Shown: positions 46,822-56,203, counted from the stretch's first letter. The stretch: 64,000 nt of DNA from Bacillus australimaris (GCF_001307105.1 NZ_LGYN01000029.1:62001-126000), one strand, 5' to 3'. Notes: generated by a model from the letters alone, not told the origin. Translations and numbers: made by a program.

Positions 46822-47667
46822 ATGAAAAATCGAAGTGCACTGGAAATTTACAAAGAGGGAGGCGCTTGGTGGGAAACTGAGATTAGTCATATTGAAAAAA
46901 ATTCAATTGAACTTCGAGGGTATCCGATTGAAGAACTAATTGGTGAATTGTCGTATCCACAAATGCTTTATTTACTGCTTGTTGGTGAATTATTGGATGA
47001 TTCAAAAGCAGCTCTTTTTGAAAGTGTTCTTGTTGCAGGAGCAGACCATGGACCAAGAGCGCCATCAATTGCAGCAGCCAGAATGGCGGTGACTTGTGGC
47101 ATTTCGTTTAATTCCTCTGTTGCAACAGGGGTGAATCTATTAGGTGATATTCATGGCGGAGCCGGAGAGAAGGCCATGCGTATGTTATACGAAGCCAAAG
47201 CGATCTACGATGATCAAAAGGATGTACAATTTGCGGCAAAGCAAGTGTGTCAAACATGGTTATCTCGCAAGGAAAAAATTCCGGGAATCGGCCATCAGCT
47301 TCATGATGATGATCCGAGGGTGAGACGTTTATATGAGCTGAGTCACACATATGTCCAGCAAGGTCTAATCAGCGGGACATATTTACGGTTAGCTGAAGCG
47401 ATTAGACATGAGCTTGAACACCTGAAAGGGAAAAAAATCACGATGAATATAGATGGTGTATCTGCTGCAATCCAATGTGAATTAAACATTCCAGCAGAAG
47501 CAGCAAAAGGTATTTTTTCCTTATCTAGAGGAATGGGTATCGTGGCGCATGCATACGAGGAGCTCACAAAGGGAGCCCTCGTGAAGGGACCTTGTCCGAA
47601 TGAAGAAAGATTGGTGCGTTATGCAGGACATGGAACGCGGCACTTGAAGGAGGGAGAGAAAATTTGA
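46822..47667 (+). CDS. Citryl-CoA lyase-like citrate synthase homologue
   Basis: A 281-residue protein of the citrate synthase fold, about 90 residues shorter than true bacterial citrate synthases, as in citryl-CoA lyase-like families. The catalytic residues are conserved: His in GDIHGGAGEK, His in GIGHQLHDDDPRV, Asp in MNIDGVSAAIQ, plus the LSRGMGIVAHAYEE helix. It likely cleaves or forms a hydroxyacyl-CoA thioester. ATGs at 46810 and 46822 compete; AAAGGA abuts the first, so I take 46822. First gene of the operon; its TGA overlaps the next start. Confidence 0.85.
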   Translation: MKNRSALEIYKEGGAWWETEISHIEKNSIELRGYPIEELIGELSYPQMLYLLLVGELLDDSKAALFESVLVAGADHGPRAPSIAAARMAVTCGISFNSSVATGVNLLGDIHGGAGEKAMRMLYEAKAIYDDQKDVQFAAKQVCQTWLSRKEKIPGIGHQLHDDDPRVRRLYELSHTYVQQGLISGTYLRLAEAIRHELEHLKGKKITMNIDGVSAAIQCELNIPAEAAKGIFSLSRGMGIVAHAYEELTKGALVKGPCPNEERLVRYAGHGTRHLKEGEKI

Positions 47668-49097
47668 GTAGTTTGAAAGCGTTGTCATATATAAATGGCG
47701 AGTGGCTGGATACCGATCATGTTACAACAGATATTATCAATCCTTATTCAGGAAAGAAAATCGGTACATCTTATCTCGCATCATCAGAAGACATAGAACA
47801 GGCACTTTCTATTGCACAGCAAGCTAAAAAACAAATAGCGGGAATATCGGCAATCGAACGCTCAAAGCTTCTAAAAAAAGCAGCCAACTTGCTTGAAGAA
47901 CAAAAAGACCATTTTGCAAAACTGATTTCGTTAGAATTAGGCAAACCGCTTAAAAATACAAGAGATGAAGTCGAGCGATCAATCGAGACGCTGGCGCAGT
48001 CAGCGGAAGAAGCGAATCGATTAATAGGTGAGACCATTCCTGGCAATGTATCATCGCGTGGACAAGGAGCAATGGCGATGACATTTAAAGTACCAGTCGG
48101 TGTTGTGCTGGCGATTACTCCTTTTAATGCACCGCTCAACTTAATTTGTCATAAAGTCGGTCCAGCTTTTGCTGGAGGGAATGTCATTATTTTGAAACCC
48201 GCACCGCAAACATCAGCTGTTGCCACAGCGTTTGTCAAACTCCTGCTCGAAGCAGGGTTTCCTGAGGCAAGTCTGCAGCTTGTGATTGGTGGAGTCGACG
48301 CTGGGAAACAGTTAGTCACTGATGAAAGAACGAATCTTATCTCTTTTACCGGAGGGGCTGCCGGAGGAGAACATATTACAACCTCTGCGGGATTAAAAAA
48401 AGTCCTGCTCGAACTCGGAGGGAATGGAGCGACGATAGTTCATCACGATGCAGATATTGAACAAGCCGCATCTCTATGTGCTAAGACAGGTTTTAGTAAT
48501 TCCGGTCAAAGCTGTATTTCTGTTCAAAGAATTTATGTCCACCAGCAAATCATGGCGTCGTTTACTGAGGTGTTAAAACAAAAAGTAGAGCAGCTTGTCG
48601 TTGGAGATCCGCTGTCCAGTGAGAGTGATATCGGTTGCATGGTCGATGTCCAGGCCGCGCAGCGTGTTGAAGCATGGATACAAGAGGCAGAGAGTATGGG
48701 TGCACAGCTTTTATACGGGGGGAAAAGAAATGGAGCGAGCATCACACCAGCTATTTTGCTAAATCCCCCGAAACAGGCAAAGGTTGTCTGTGAGGAAGTG
48801 TTCGGCCCAGTTGTCAGCGTCCTCCCTTATGAGGAGCTGGAGGAGGCAATCAAAGAAGCAAATGATAGTCGATATGGTTTGCAGGCAGGAATCTTTACAA
48901 ATCAGCTGGATGTTGCGTTGCACGCAGCAAAAGAACTTGAAACTGGCGGTGTCGTCATCAATGGGACGTCGAATTTTAGACTGGATCATTGGCCTTATGG
49001 TGGGATTAAGCGAAGTGGTCTTGGAAGAGAAGGTCCGCGTTTCGCCATCGAGGAGATGACCGAAACCAAAATGGTTGTGCTTCCAAATGGCCTATGA
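47664..49097 (+). CDS. NAD(P)-dependent aldehyde dehydrogenase
   Basis: A 477-residue ALDH-superfamily enzyme. Catalytic Cys in SNSGQSCISVQ (near 281), Glu in LLELGGNG (near 247), cofactor loop SFTGGAAGG and ITPFNAPLNL. The sequence is of the lactaldehyde/succinate-semialdehyde type. Start is TTG 47664 behind GGAGGGAG, overlapping the upstream stop by 4 nt. In the operon it would oxidise an aldehyde, plausibly that made by the ThDP enzyme two genes on. Exact substrate cannot be read from the sequence. Confidence 0.9.
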   Translation: MSSLKALSYINGEWLDTDHVTTDIINPYSGKKIGTSYLASSEDIEQALSIAQQAKKQIAGISAIERSKLLKKAANLLEEQKDHFAKLISLELGKPLKNTRDEVERSIETLAQSAEEANRLIGETIPGNVSSRGQGAMAMTFKVPVGVVLAITPFNAPLNLICHKVGPAFAGGNVIILKPAPQTSAVATAFVKLLLEAGFPEASLQLVIGGVDAGKQLVTDERTNLISFTGGAAGGEHITTSAGLKKVLLELGGNGATIVHHDADIEQAASLCAKTGFSNSGQSCISVQRIYVHQQIMASFTEVLKQKVEQLVVGDPLSSESDIGCMVDVQAAQRVEAWIQEAESMGAQLLYGGKRNGASITPAILLNPPKQAKVVCEEVFGPVVSVLPYEELEEAIKEANDSRYGLQAGIFTNQLDVALHAAKELETGGVVINGTSNFRLDHWPYGGIKRSGLGREGPRFAIEEMTETKMVVLPNGL

Positions 49098-49106
49098 AAG
49101 GGGCGT

Positions 49107-49883
49107 ATGGATGTGAAGGCATTTCAGCAAAAGGTAAAAAGCGTGCAGACAGGCAGTCAACCAATGATTTGTACCCCGCTCATCGGACAAACAAAGGAAG
49201 AATTGTTACATGAGATCGAGGTGTTAACTGAGAAGAAGCCTGATGTGATCGAGTGGCGGGCGGATTTTTTTCAACACCTTCATGACAAGGAACAAGTCAT
49301 AGACACCCTTAAGAGAATGGTAGAAAAGGCAAAGGGCATACCATTTTTATTCACCATTCGCTCTGAAAAGGAGGGCGGCGAAAGTATATCACTCTCAGAA
49401 GCTGAGAAGGTTTCTTTGCTTGTCGAGCTTTGCTCCACTCAGCTTGTGGACGCGGTTGATTATGAATTGATGCAGGATGTGACACATATACAGCAAGTCA
49501 GTCAAGCGGCTAAAAGAAATGCGGTCACCTTGATAGTGTCATATCACGATTTCCATCGTACTCCTGGGGTGGATCGACTCGTGCAGCTATTTGTCAATGC
49601 AAAATCAGTCGGTGCCGACATTGCAAAGATCGCAGTGATGCCGCATTCCTATGATGATGCATTAACACTGCTTTCGGCGACCAGTCATGCGAAAAAGCAT
49701 CTGTCGATTCCCGTTATTTCGATGGCAATGGGGGAATATGGGGCTTTTACAAGAATGGTTGGTGGACTTTTTGGATCTGTCATGACCTTTGCTGTAGGGA
49801 AAGAAAGCTCAGCTCCCGGGCAAGTGGCAATACAGGATTTGAACAGCGTTCTATCTATTGTGTTTCAAAGAATAAGTGAGTAG
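49107..49883 (+). CDS. aroD: Type I 3-dehydroquinate dehydratase
   Basis: A 258-residue class I Schiff-base dehydratase converting 3-dehydroquinate to 3-dehydroshikimate. All key residues are present: Glu49 and Arg51 (IEWRADF), His147 (SYHDF), Schiff-base Lys174 (IAKIAVMP), Arg216 (AFTRMVGG), Ser and Gln239 near the end (SSAPGQVA). Start ATG 49107 with GAAAGGGGCG upstream, 10 nt after the aldehyde dehydrogenase. Its presence in a catabolic operon suggests use of quinate-like compounds rather than (or besides) aromatic amino acid synthesis. Confidence 0.92.
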   Translation: MDVKAFQQKVKSVQTGSQPMICTPLIGQTKEELLHEIEVLTEKKPDVIEWRADFFQHLHDKEQVIDTLKRMVEKAKGIPFLFTIRSEKEGGESISLSEAEKVSLLVELCSTQLVDAVDYELMQDVTHIQQVSQAAKRNAVTLIVSYHDFHRTPGVDRLVQLFVNAKSVGADIAKIAVMPHSYDDALTLLSATSHAKKHLSIPVISMAMGEYGAFTRMVGGLFGSVMTFAVGKESSAPGQVAIQDLNSVLSIVFQRISE

Positions 49884-49917
49884 CAGGTTTATAGCTGCAC
49901 CGTGAGAGGAGAGAAAC

Positions 49918-51678
49918 ATGAAGAAGAATATTTCTACACAGGTTATTCAGTATTTAGAAAATCGGGGAGTCGAGCATATTTTCGGTCTCTGCGGTCATAC
50001 AAATATTGCTTTTTTATCAGCGCTTGAAAAAAGCTCGATTCAATTTGTAAATGTCAGACATGAACAGATAGCGGCACATGCAGCAGATGGTTATGCGAGA
50101 GCTAAGAAACAGACGGCTGTTGTTCTCAGTCATCTAGGTCCTGGACTCACCAATGCGGCAACAGGGGTAGCGAATGCAGCACTTGATTCCATTCCAATGG
50201 TTGTCATTGCAGGAGATGTCCCAAGTCATTACTACGGAAAGCACCCACATCAAGAGATCAATCTTCATTCCGATGCCTCTCAATACGAAATTTATCGGCC
50301 TTTTGTGAAAAGAGCATGGCGAGTCGATATACCAGAATTGTTTCCAGAGATTTTATCAAAAGCATTTCAGTTAGCTGAAAGCGGCCGTCCTGGCCCGGTG
50401 CTTATTTCTGTTCCAATGGATGTGTTCTCAAAAGACCTTGATGTGTCACTATTTGAACAAATCAACCATCATACACAGACCATTGAAAAACCTTCAATTG
50501 ATGATCAAACGGCCAATCGGATATTAGATCGATTGCTGCAGGCAGAAAGACCGCTCTTATATGTAGGGGGAGGCATTTTACTAGCTGATGCAGCTGAAGA
50601 ATTAAAGGCATTCACTGATCATCTCAGTATCCCTGTTGCCCATTCTTTGATGGGAAAAGGAGCCATGCCAGATGATCACCCAATGACCCTTGGAATGACA
50701 GGGTTTTGGGGGACGAAATTTATCAATGATCAATGTAAAGATGCGGACTATATATTGGCTTTAGGCACCCGTTTTGCTGAAGCTGATGCGAGTTCGTGGG
50801 AATCAGAATATACGTTCCGCTTCCCATCAACCAAGCTCATTCATATTGACATTGATCCGAATGAAATTGGCCGTAACTATCCTGTTGAAATTGGAGCAGT
50901 AGCCGATCTTAAGCAAGCCTTGACTGTACTTAATCGAGTGGCGAGAGAAAGACTGTCAGAAGGGCTGGATCGACCTGAATTGAAAAAGGAAATTGCAGCC
51001 TATCGTAAAGAATTCCAGGCGAGCAATTTGACGAATATTCAAGATGAATCCTTCCCAATGAAGCCGCAGCGTATTTTGCAGGAAGTGCGGGAAGTATTGC
51101 CGCCAGATGCTTTTATTACGACTGATGTTGGCTGGAACAAAAATGGGGTAGGGCAGCAATTTCCTGTGTTGACTCCAGGGACCATTTTAACGCCAGGTGG
51201 TTTTGCGACGATGGGATTTGGAGCCCCTGCCGCACTTGGGGCAAAGATTGCTCAGCCTGACCGTGTTGTTGTGTCACTTGTTGGGGACGGTGGATTTGGT
51301 CAAAACCCTTCCGTTCTTGCAACAGCCGTTGAAGAAAACATTCCTGTTGTGTGGATTGTCATGAATAACAGTGCGTTTGGAACAATAGCTGGCTTGCAAA
51401 TGGCGCACTATGAGACGACATACGGTACTGTTTTTAGAAAAGGTGGAGAAAGCTATTCTCCTGATTTTGCTGCCATTGCGAGAGGTTATGGAATGAAGGG
51501 AATTAAAATCACCTCTGCTTCTGAATTCAAAGAAGCTTTAGCTGAAGCCATTGCCTCTCAGGAGCCTTGCGTGATTGATGTAGCAATGAAAAATGATCCT
51601 GTTCCTACGGATGGACATTGGAATATTAATGATATTTATTCACCAAATACAAAGCGCTCACATGTCAGCGTGAATTAA
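49918..51678 (+). CDS. Thiamine diphosphate-dependent enzyme, acetolactate synthase-like
   Basis: A 586-residue three-domain ThDP enzyme. The Pyr domain carries the cofactor-activating Glu49 in VRHEQIAAHAADGYARA; the central domain contains an FAD/nucleotide-type fold; the PP domain has the Mg-ThDP motif GDGGFGQNPS ... NN near 458-486. The family includes acetolactate synthase, glyoxylate carboligase, sulfoacetaldehyde acetyltransferase and 2-oxo acid decarboxylases. In this operon a decarboxylase or carboligase acting on the keto acid from the lyase step is the best guess. ATG 49918 after GAGGAGAG. Confidence 0.87.
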   Translation: MKKNISTQVIQYLENRGVEHIFGLCGHTNIAFLSALEKSSIQFVNVRHEQIAAHAADGYARAKKQTAVVLSHLGPGLTNAATGVANAALDSIPMVVIAGDVPSHYYGKHPHQEINLHSDASQYEIYRPFVKRAWRVDIPELFPEILSKAFQLAESGRPGPVLISVPMDVFSKDLDVSLFEQINHHTQTIEKPSIDDQTANRILDRLLQAERPLLYVGGGILLADAAEELKAFTDHLSIPVAHSLMGKGAMPDDHPMTLGMTGFWGTKFINDQCKDADYILALGTRFAEADASSWESEYTFRFPSTKLIHIDIDPNEIGRNYPVEIGAVADLKQALTVLNRVARERLSEGLDRPELKKEIAAYRKEFQASNLTNIQDESFPMKPQRILQEVREVLPPDAFITTDVGWNKNGVGQQFPVLTPGTILTPGGFATMGFGAPAALGAKIAQPDRVVVSLVGDGGFGQNPSVLATAVEENIPVVWIVMNNSAFGTIAGLQMAHYETTYGTVFRKGGESYSPDFAAIARGYGMKGIKITSASEFKEALAEAIASQEPCVIDVAMKNDPVPTDGHWNINDIYSPNTKRSHVSVN

Positions 51679-51701
51679 ACAAAACGAGGGAGGAATTAAC
51701 A

Positions 51702-52082
51702 ATGAAAATTAAAGTATTGAATCCGTTTCAAGATGGGAACCCATTATGGTTAGGCTTAGATCGTCCAGAGGAGCAAATGATTCGAAAAGTATTTCAAACC
51801 ATTACACCAGATACGGTTGGATCAGAGCATATGATGGCGGGTCTCACCATTTTTGAACCGGGAGAAGCAAGTTCAGTGCACAATCACCCGGGCTCAGAGG
51901 AGTTTGATTTTGTGATTAAAGGGTCTGGCGAAGTCATTTGTGAAGGAGAAAGGCAGTCCTTTAAGCAAAATGATTTCATGTTCATTCCAGACGGTGTTCC
52001 GCATCAGCATGTCAATACAGGAGATGAACCTTTATGGCTCATTTGGCTCTACACACCGCAAGGGCAGCTTCCAAAGGATTAA
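51702..52082 (+). CDS. Small cupin-domain protein
   Basis: A 126-residue single-domain beta-barrel protein. Cupin motif 1 is VHNHPGSEEFDFVIKG (His, His, Glu ligands) and motif 2 is PDGVPHQHVNTGD (His), so it should bind a metal such as Mn, Fe or Zn. Start ATG 51702 after GAGGGAGG, 23 nt behind the ThDP gene. It might be an isomerase, epimerase, decarboxylase or dioxygenase for the operon's substrate; size alone does not decide. Confidence 0.88.
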   Translation: MKIKVLNPFQDGNPLWLGLDRPEEQMIRKVFQTITPDTVGSEHMMAGLTIFEPGEASSVHNHPGSEEFDFVIKGSGEVICEGERQSFKQNDFMFIPDGVPHQHVNTGDEPLWLIWLYTPQGQLPKD

Positions 52083-52096
52083 AAACCTGCACCGGT

Positions 52097-52176
52097 AAGC
52101 CCTCAATCATCAGGGCTTTATGGGTCAATTAGAAAGATGAAAAGGGCTAAGATCGAAAGTGTTTTAGCCCTTCATC
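52097..52176 (+). other. Two hairpins inside the catabolic operon
   Basis: AAGCCCT/AGGGCTT (52097-52118) and a long stem GATGAA-AGGGCTAA / TTAGCCC-TTCATC (52136-52176) separate the cupin and CoA-transferase genes. Neither has a clear T-run. The second shares the GGGCTAA core of hairpins at 42009 and 59937. They may attenuate transcription or act as processing sites. Confidence 0.6.
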
Positions 52177-52200
52177 ACTTGAATGAAAGGGAGTCAAGTA

Positions 52201-53403
52201 ATGAATATGAATACACCGCTCGAAGGAATGAAAATATTAGACGTCTCTACAATGATCGCTGCACCCTATGGCGCGGTGCTTCTAGGGGATTTTGGTGCAG
52301 AGGTCATCAAAGTCGAGATACCTGGTAAAGGCGATACGCTGCGGCATGTTGGCCCTTTTGCAGATGGTGAACCACTTAGATGGTCAGGTCTCTCACGGAA
52401 TAAGAAATCCCTTACACTGGATCTGCACAAAGAAGAAGCAAAAGACATTTTTAAAAAGCTTGCAGGTCAGGTCGATGTGTTAATTGAGAATTTCCGCCCT
52501 GGAACGCTCGAAAAATGGGGCGTGGGGTACGATGTATTAAAGGAAATCAACCCTCGTTTAATTATGATTCGTGTATCGGGTTATGGACAAACGGGCCCGT
52601 TTAAGGACAAGGCTGGATTTGGAACACCTGCAACGGCGTTTAGCGGCTTTACATATCTTCAAGGGTTTCCAGACCGGCATCCAGTCAGCCCTTCTTTTTC
52701 TTTGACAGATTATATTGCTGGCATCTATGTGGCGTTTGCTACTGTGACTGCGATGTATTACAGGGATACACATCCTGAAGGAACTGGACAAATGGTGGAT
52801 TTGGGCCTCTATGAATCTGTGTTTCGTATGTTAGAATTTTTGGTTGCAGAATATGACAAGCTTGGGAAGGTGCGCGAGCGCTCACCGGGGCTAAGTGGTC
52901 ATTCAAGCCCTGCTGGCACTTATGAGACGAAGGATGGACATTATTTGGTTCTTGTGACGAGTACAGATTCGACCTTCAACCGATTGGCAGAGGCGATGAA
53001 TCGATTAGATTTACTTGAGGATGAAAAATTTGCGGTCAATGCATCTAGGCTGAAGCATAACAAAGAGATGGATGCGATCGTCTCTCAATGGATTGCGTCG
53101 AAAACAAGGGATGATGTATTAGAAATTCTAGATACTCATGGCGTTCCTGTCAGCCCAATCTTAAGTATTCAAGATATTTTTGAGCATCCGCAATTTCAAG
53201 CACGAGAGAATATCGTCGAAGTGCATCACCCTCGTCTTGGAAAAGTAAAGGTGCCTGGGATCATTCCGAAGTTTGAAAAAACACCCGGAAGTATCCGTCA
53301 CATTGCACCTGATTTAGGCGAACATAATTATGAGATTTTAACAAATATGCTTGGCTTCACAGAAGAAGAGTGCAAGCAGTTAGAAGAAAAAGGGGTCATT
53401 TAA
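52201..53403 (+). CDS. Class III (CaiB/BaiF) CoA-transferase
   Basis: A 400-residue family III CoA-transferase. It starts with the typical LEGMKILDVSTMIAAPYGA and has LLGDFGAEVIKVE, then LSRNKKSLTLDL and the catalytic Asp170 in FSLTDYIAG. It would move CoA from a donor (such as succinyl-CoA or acetyl-CoA) to a carboxylic acid, the activation step that a downstream thioester lyase needs. ATG 52201 is 7 nt after AAGGGAG. It precedes the transporter gene. Confidence 0.93.
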   Translation: MNMNTPLEGMKILDVSTMIAAPYGAVLLGDFGAEVIKVEIPGKGDTLRHVGPFADGEPLRWSGLSRNKKSLTLDLHKEEAKDIFKKLAGQVDVLIENFRPGTLEKWGVGYDVLKEINPRLIMIRVSGYGQTGPFKDKAGFGTPATAFSGFTYLQGFPDRHPVSPSFSLTDYIAGIYVAFATVTAMYYRDTHPEGTGQMVDLGLYESVFRMLEFLVAEYDKLGKVRERSPGLSGHSSPAGTYETKDGHYLVLVTSTDSTFNRLAEAMNRLDLLEDEKFAVNASRLKHNKEMDAIVSQWIASKTRDDVLEILDTHGVPVSPILSIQDIFEHPQFQARENIVEVHHPRLGKVKVPGIIPKFEKTPGSIRHIAPDLGEHNYEILTNMLGFTEEECKQLEEKGVI

Positions 53404-53448
53404 GGCGCTCAACCGAACCGCGCGCTGCGGAAACAAAGGAGGATGGTT

Positions 53449-54762
53449 ATGAAAGTGCATTCAGAACTGAAGGGGAATGAACTGCGGCCCGCTTATGTGA
53501 AACCAACGAAAGCTCGTTTTGGCATATTGATTCTGTTGTTTTTTATTACCGCTATTAATTATATTGATCGAGCCAGTGTATCCATTGTTGCACCTGCTAT
53601 TCAATCTTCATTGCAATTAAATCCTGCCTTATTAGGTCTTATTTTTTCAGCATTTAGCTGGACATATACAGCGATGCAAATACCAGGCGGTTTTATTCTC
53701 GATAAATTTGGCTCAAAGGTAACGTATGGGATATCACTCATTACCTGGTCTATTTTTACAGGCCTACAGGCGTTTGCGAATAGCTTTGCCTTTTTATTCG
53801 GCTGTCGTTTGTTTATTGGGATTACAGAATCTCCCGCATTTCCTGCGAATAACCGCATTGTGACCACATGGTTTCCGAGGCGGGAACGGGCTTTTGCAAC
53901 AGGTGTGTATACTGCTGGAGAATATGTGGGTCTTGCATTTGCGACACCTCTTCTTTTCTGGATCATGACGACTTTCGATTGGAGAACCGTCTTTATTACG
54001 GCAGGTGCGCTCGGTATCATATTTGCTTTCTTTTGGTACAAGTTTTATCACGAACCGAAAGAGCATCCGAAGGTAAATAAAAATGAGTTAGAATTAATCC
54101 GGCAAGGCGAAGGGCTGTCAGTAGCCTCACAGGAGAAGCTGAAATGGGCAGACTTTGCCGCCCTTCTAAAATATCGTAAATTGATCGGGCTCTATATTGG
54201 CCAATTCTCTGTTGCGTCTACACTATTTTTCTTTTTAACATGGTTTCCGACCTATTTAGCAGAGGCGAAAAATATGGCGTTTCTCAAGGTAGGTTTTGCT
54301 GCATCTCTTCCTTATATTGCTGCATTCTTTGGGGTATTGTTTGGAGGATATGTGTCTGATTGGCTGCTCAAAAAGGGTGTATCCGTGAATGTAGCGAGAA
54401 AGCTGCCGGTAGTGGTTGGTTTGCTTTTGACAAGTACCATTGTTTTAGCGAACTTTACAACGAATATCCCGCTTGTGCTGACCATTTTATCCATCGCATC
54501 ATTTGCCCAAGGACTGTCTAATATCTCTTGGACGATGCTGTCTGAGGTAGCACCGAAGGAAATGGTTGGGCTGGCTGGCGGCGTATTTAACTTTTTTGCT
54601 AATTTAGCTGGGATCATCACTCCGCTGATTATCGGATTCATCGTGTCGGCGACGGGCTCTTACAACGGGGGAATTTTATTCGTCAGTTTAGTCGCATTAG
54701 GCGGGGCATTGTCGTACATTTTCATCGTAGGTAAAATTGAACGTATTCAATTAAAACCGTAG
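53449..54762 (+). CDS. MFS transporter, anion:cation symporter (ACS) type
   Basis: A 437-residue carrier with twelve membrane segments. The ACS-family signature ITAINYIDRASVSIVAP opens segment 1; LDKFGSKVTYGISL is the first MFS loop. The family moves sugar acids (glucarate, galactonate, hexuronates) and other organic anions with protons, so the operon most likely handles an imported carboxylate. ATG 53449, 6 nt after AAAGGAGG, is favoured over ATG 53443. Last gene of the operon, before a strong terminator. Confidence 0.92.
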   Translation: MKVHSELKGNELRPAYVKPTKARFGILILLFFITAINYIDRASVSIVAPAIQSSLQLNPALLGLIFSAFSWTYTAMQIPGGFILDKFGSKVTYGISLITWSIFTGLQAFANSFAFLFGCRLFIGITESPAFPANNRIVTTWFPRRERAFATGVYTAGEYVGLAFATPLLFWIMTTFDWRTVFITAGALGIIFAFFWYKFYHEPKEHPKVNKNELELIRQGEGLSVASQEKLKWADFAALLKYRKLIGLYIGQFSVASTLFFFLTWFPTYLAEAKNMAFLKVGFAASLPYIAAFFGVLFGGYVSDWLLKKGVSVNVARKLPVVVGLLLTSTIVLANFTTNIPLVLTILSIASFAQGLSNISWTMLSEVAPKEMVGLAGGVFNFFANLAGIITPLIIGFIVSATGSYNGGILFVSLVALGGALSYIFIVGKIERIQLKP

Positions 54763-54771
54763 CGGGAAAGC

Positions 54772-54808
54772 AAAAGAGAACTCATATCAAGACGAGTTCT
54801 CTTTTTTT
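54772..54808. terminator. Bidirectional terminator, MFS / membrane protein
   Basis: AAAAGAGAACTC and GAGTTCTCTTTT with a 10-nt loop, A-run and T-run, between convergent genes. Confidence 0.92.
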
Positions 54809-56165
54809 ATGAATAAAAAATAACGGTGATAACTGTTGCACATGCGATACCCATGCTGATATAAAAGCCAGCAAACCAAATATTCCAACGCGTGATACGG
54901 TAAGGGTTGACCTTCATCAAATCTGCTAATAGGGAGACAGAAACATTAAAAGGACTAAACATGACAGTTGATGTGCCAGCAACGATAAGCATGATAGCAA
55001 TGGGAAGAGCAGGCAGTTCATGAATGACAGGTGTCATCATGCTGACTAATAAAGCAAGCGAGACGAGTGGATGAAAACCGCAAAGGGCGGTGATCAGAAA
55101 ATATAACCCAATGACACAATAAACCCAAATGGCATGGTCTGATATACTGACAATAAATGCTTGAATTGGCTGCATACTATTTGTGGCAAGCAGCATATCG
55201 ACAAAGAAGCCGGCACTTAAAAATAGACACATATAGTTGGAGAGTTGATTGGTTCTTTCTTTCCAATGAGGCACAGAGACCGCTATATATTGTTTTCTTT
55301 TTTTGATAACAGATGAGAAAACTAGAGCAAATGGAATAATTGTCAGCACAACAGCAAATAGATAGCCTTTTCCAATCCATGCATCGACAAGTGAGACGGC
55401 TGTCATAAAGCTTAACAGCATGAAAGCGAGCTGGAGCGTTTTTCGCTTAATTCGATGAGGGTTGGAGTTTGTTTCTGCTGACTGAATGATGTTTGGTAAT
55501 CGTTTGCTTTGACGAGAAAAAAGCATCCAGTCTGCCGCCAGCACCACGACCATTAAACCAAAAGTAATGGGTGCAATTTGATAATATTTTAGTTTAGTTG
55601 CATCAATGGTGACGCTAACCAGCACTTCAACAGGACTCCAGCTTAAACATAATGCATATGACCTTAAGAGGTTGCGTGAATAAAGATGTTGCTGCACCTG
55701 TTTTTTTAGGGATTCCAGCGACGGTTGGAGCGATGTATATAGTAAGGGGATCGTCGCGATATTTAAAAACATGCCAAGAATATGAGTGACAAATGAACTC
55801 TTGCGATAAAGCTGATTTGTGCTCGTTGTATGCAGTGTGAGCAGTTTATTTAATTGTGTATCGAAATGTCCAACATGTATGAGAGAATGAATAAAAGGCA
55901 GCATGAAAAATAGAGAAAGCAAGCCTAGCATGGAATGAAAGTGAAGAACAAACGTATGCAATGGCTGGCCGGATAAGAAGAATAAGAACAAACCAATGAT
56001 GAGAAACACAGCACCTGTTTTCAAATAAAGCCCACTTGCTTTCTTAAAAGAAATGGTGAGCGAGAAAGCGGCCAGCAGACCAACAAAGTAGGAGAGTACG
56101 GGAGCAGGAAATAGTTGATGAACAATAAATAAACTAATCAGAAGTGTAAAAACGACCAGGTACAT
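54807..56165 (-). CDS. Polytopic membrane protein, unknown family
   Basis: A 452-residue protein with about twelve hydrophobic segments and short charged loops (KKRKQYIAVSVPHWKERTNQ). A conserved-looking stretch, CLSWSPVEVLVSVTIDATK near 185, and another near the end, GTSTVMFSPFNVSVSLLADL, recall ion-transporter superfamily carriers (ArsB/DASS-like), but I cannot name a family. ATG 56165 follows GGAGGAGAT. It is divergent from iclR, and the shared 148-bp spacer holds candidate IclR sites, so it may be a second transporter for the same substrate or an exporter. Confidence 0.8.
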   Translation of the reverse strand: MYLVVFTLLISLFIVHQLFPAPVLSYFVGLLAAFSLTISFKKASGLYLKTGAVFLIIGLFLFFLSGQPLHTFVLHFHSMLGLLSLFFMLPFIHSLIHVGHFDTQLNKLLTLHTTSTNQLYRKSSFVTHILGMFLNIATIPLLYTSLQPSLESLKKQVQQHLYSRNLLRSYALCLSWSPVEVLVSVTIDATKLKYYQIAPITFGLMVVVLAADWMLFSRQSKRLPNIIQSAETNSNPHRIKRKTLQLAFMLLSFMTAVSLVDAWIGKGYLFAVVLTIIPFALVFSSVIKKRKQYIAVSVPHWKERTNQLSNYMCLFLSAGFFVDMLLATNSMQPIQAFIVSISDHAIWVYCVIGLYFLITALCGFHPLVSLALLVSMMTPVIHELPALPIAIMLIVAGTSTVMFSPFNVSVSLLADLMKVNPYRITRWNIWFAGFYISMGIACATVITVIFYS

Positions 56166-56203
56166 TCAAATATCTCCTCCATCAAACATCTTCAATTGAT
56201 TTT

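Noticed and set aside
49918-53403. Oxalate degradation (oxalyl-CoA decarboxylase plus formyl-CoA transferase) as the pathway
   Set aside because: A ThDP enzyme with a class III CoA-transferase suggests it, but the lyase, aldehyde dehydrogenase, DHQ dehydratase and ACS transporter have no place in that pathway, and the ThDP protein reads as acetolactate synthase-like.
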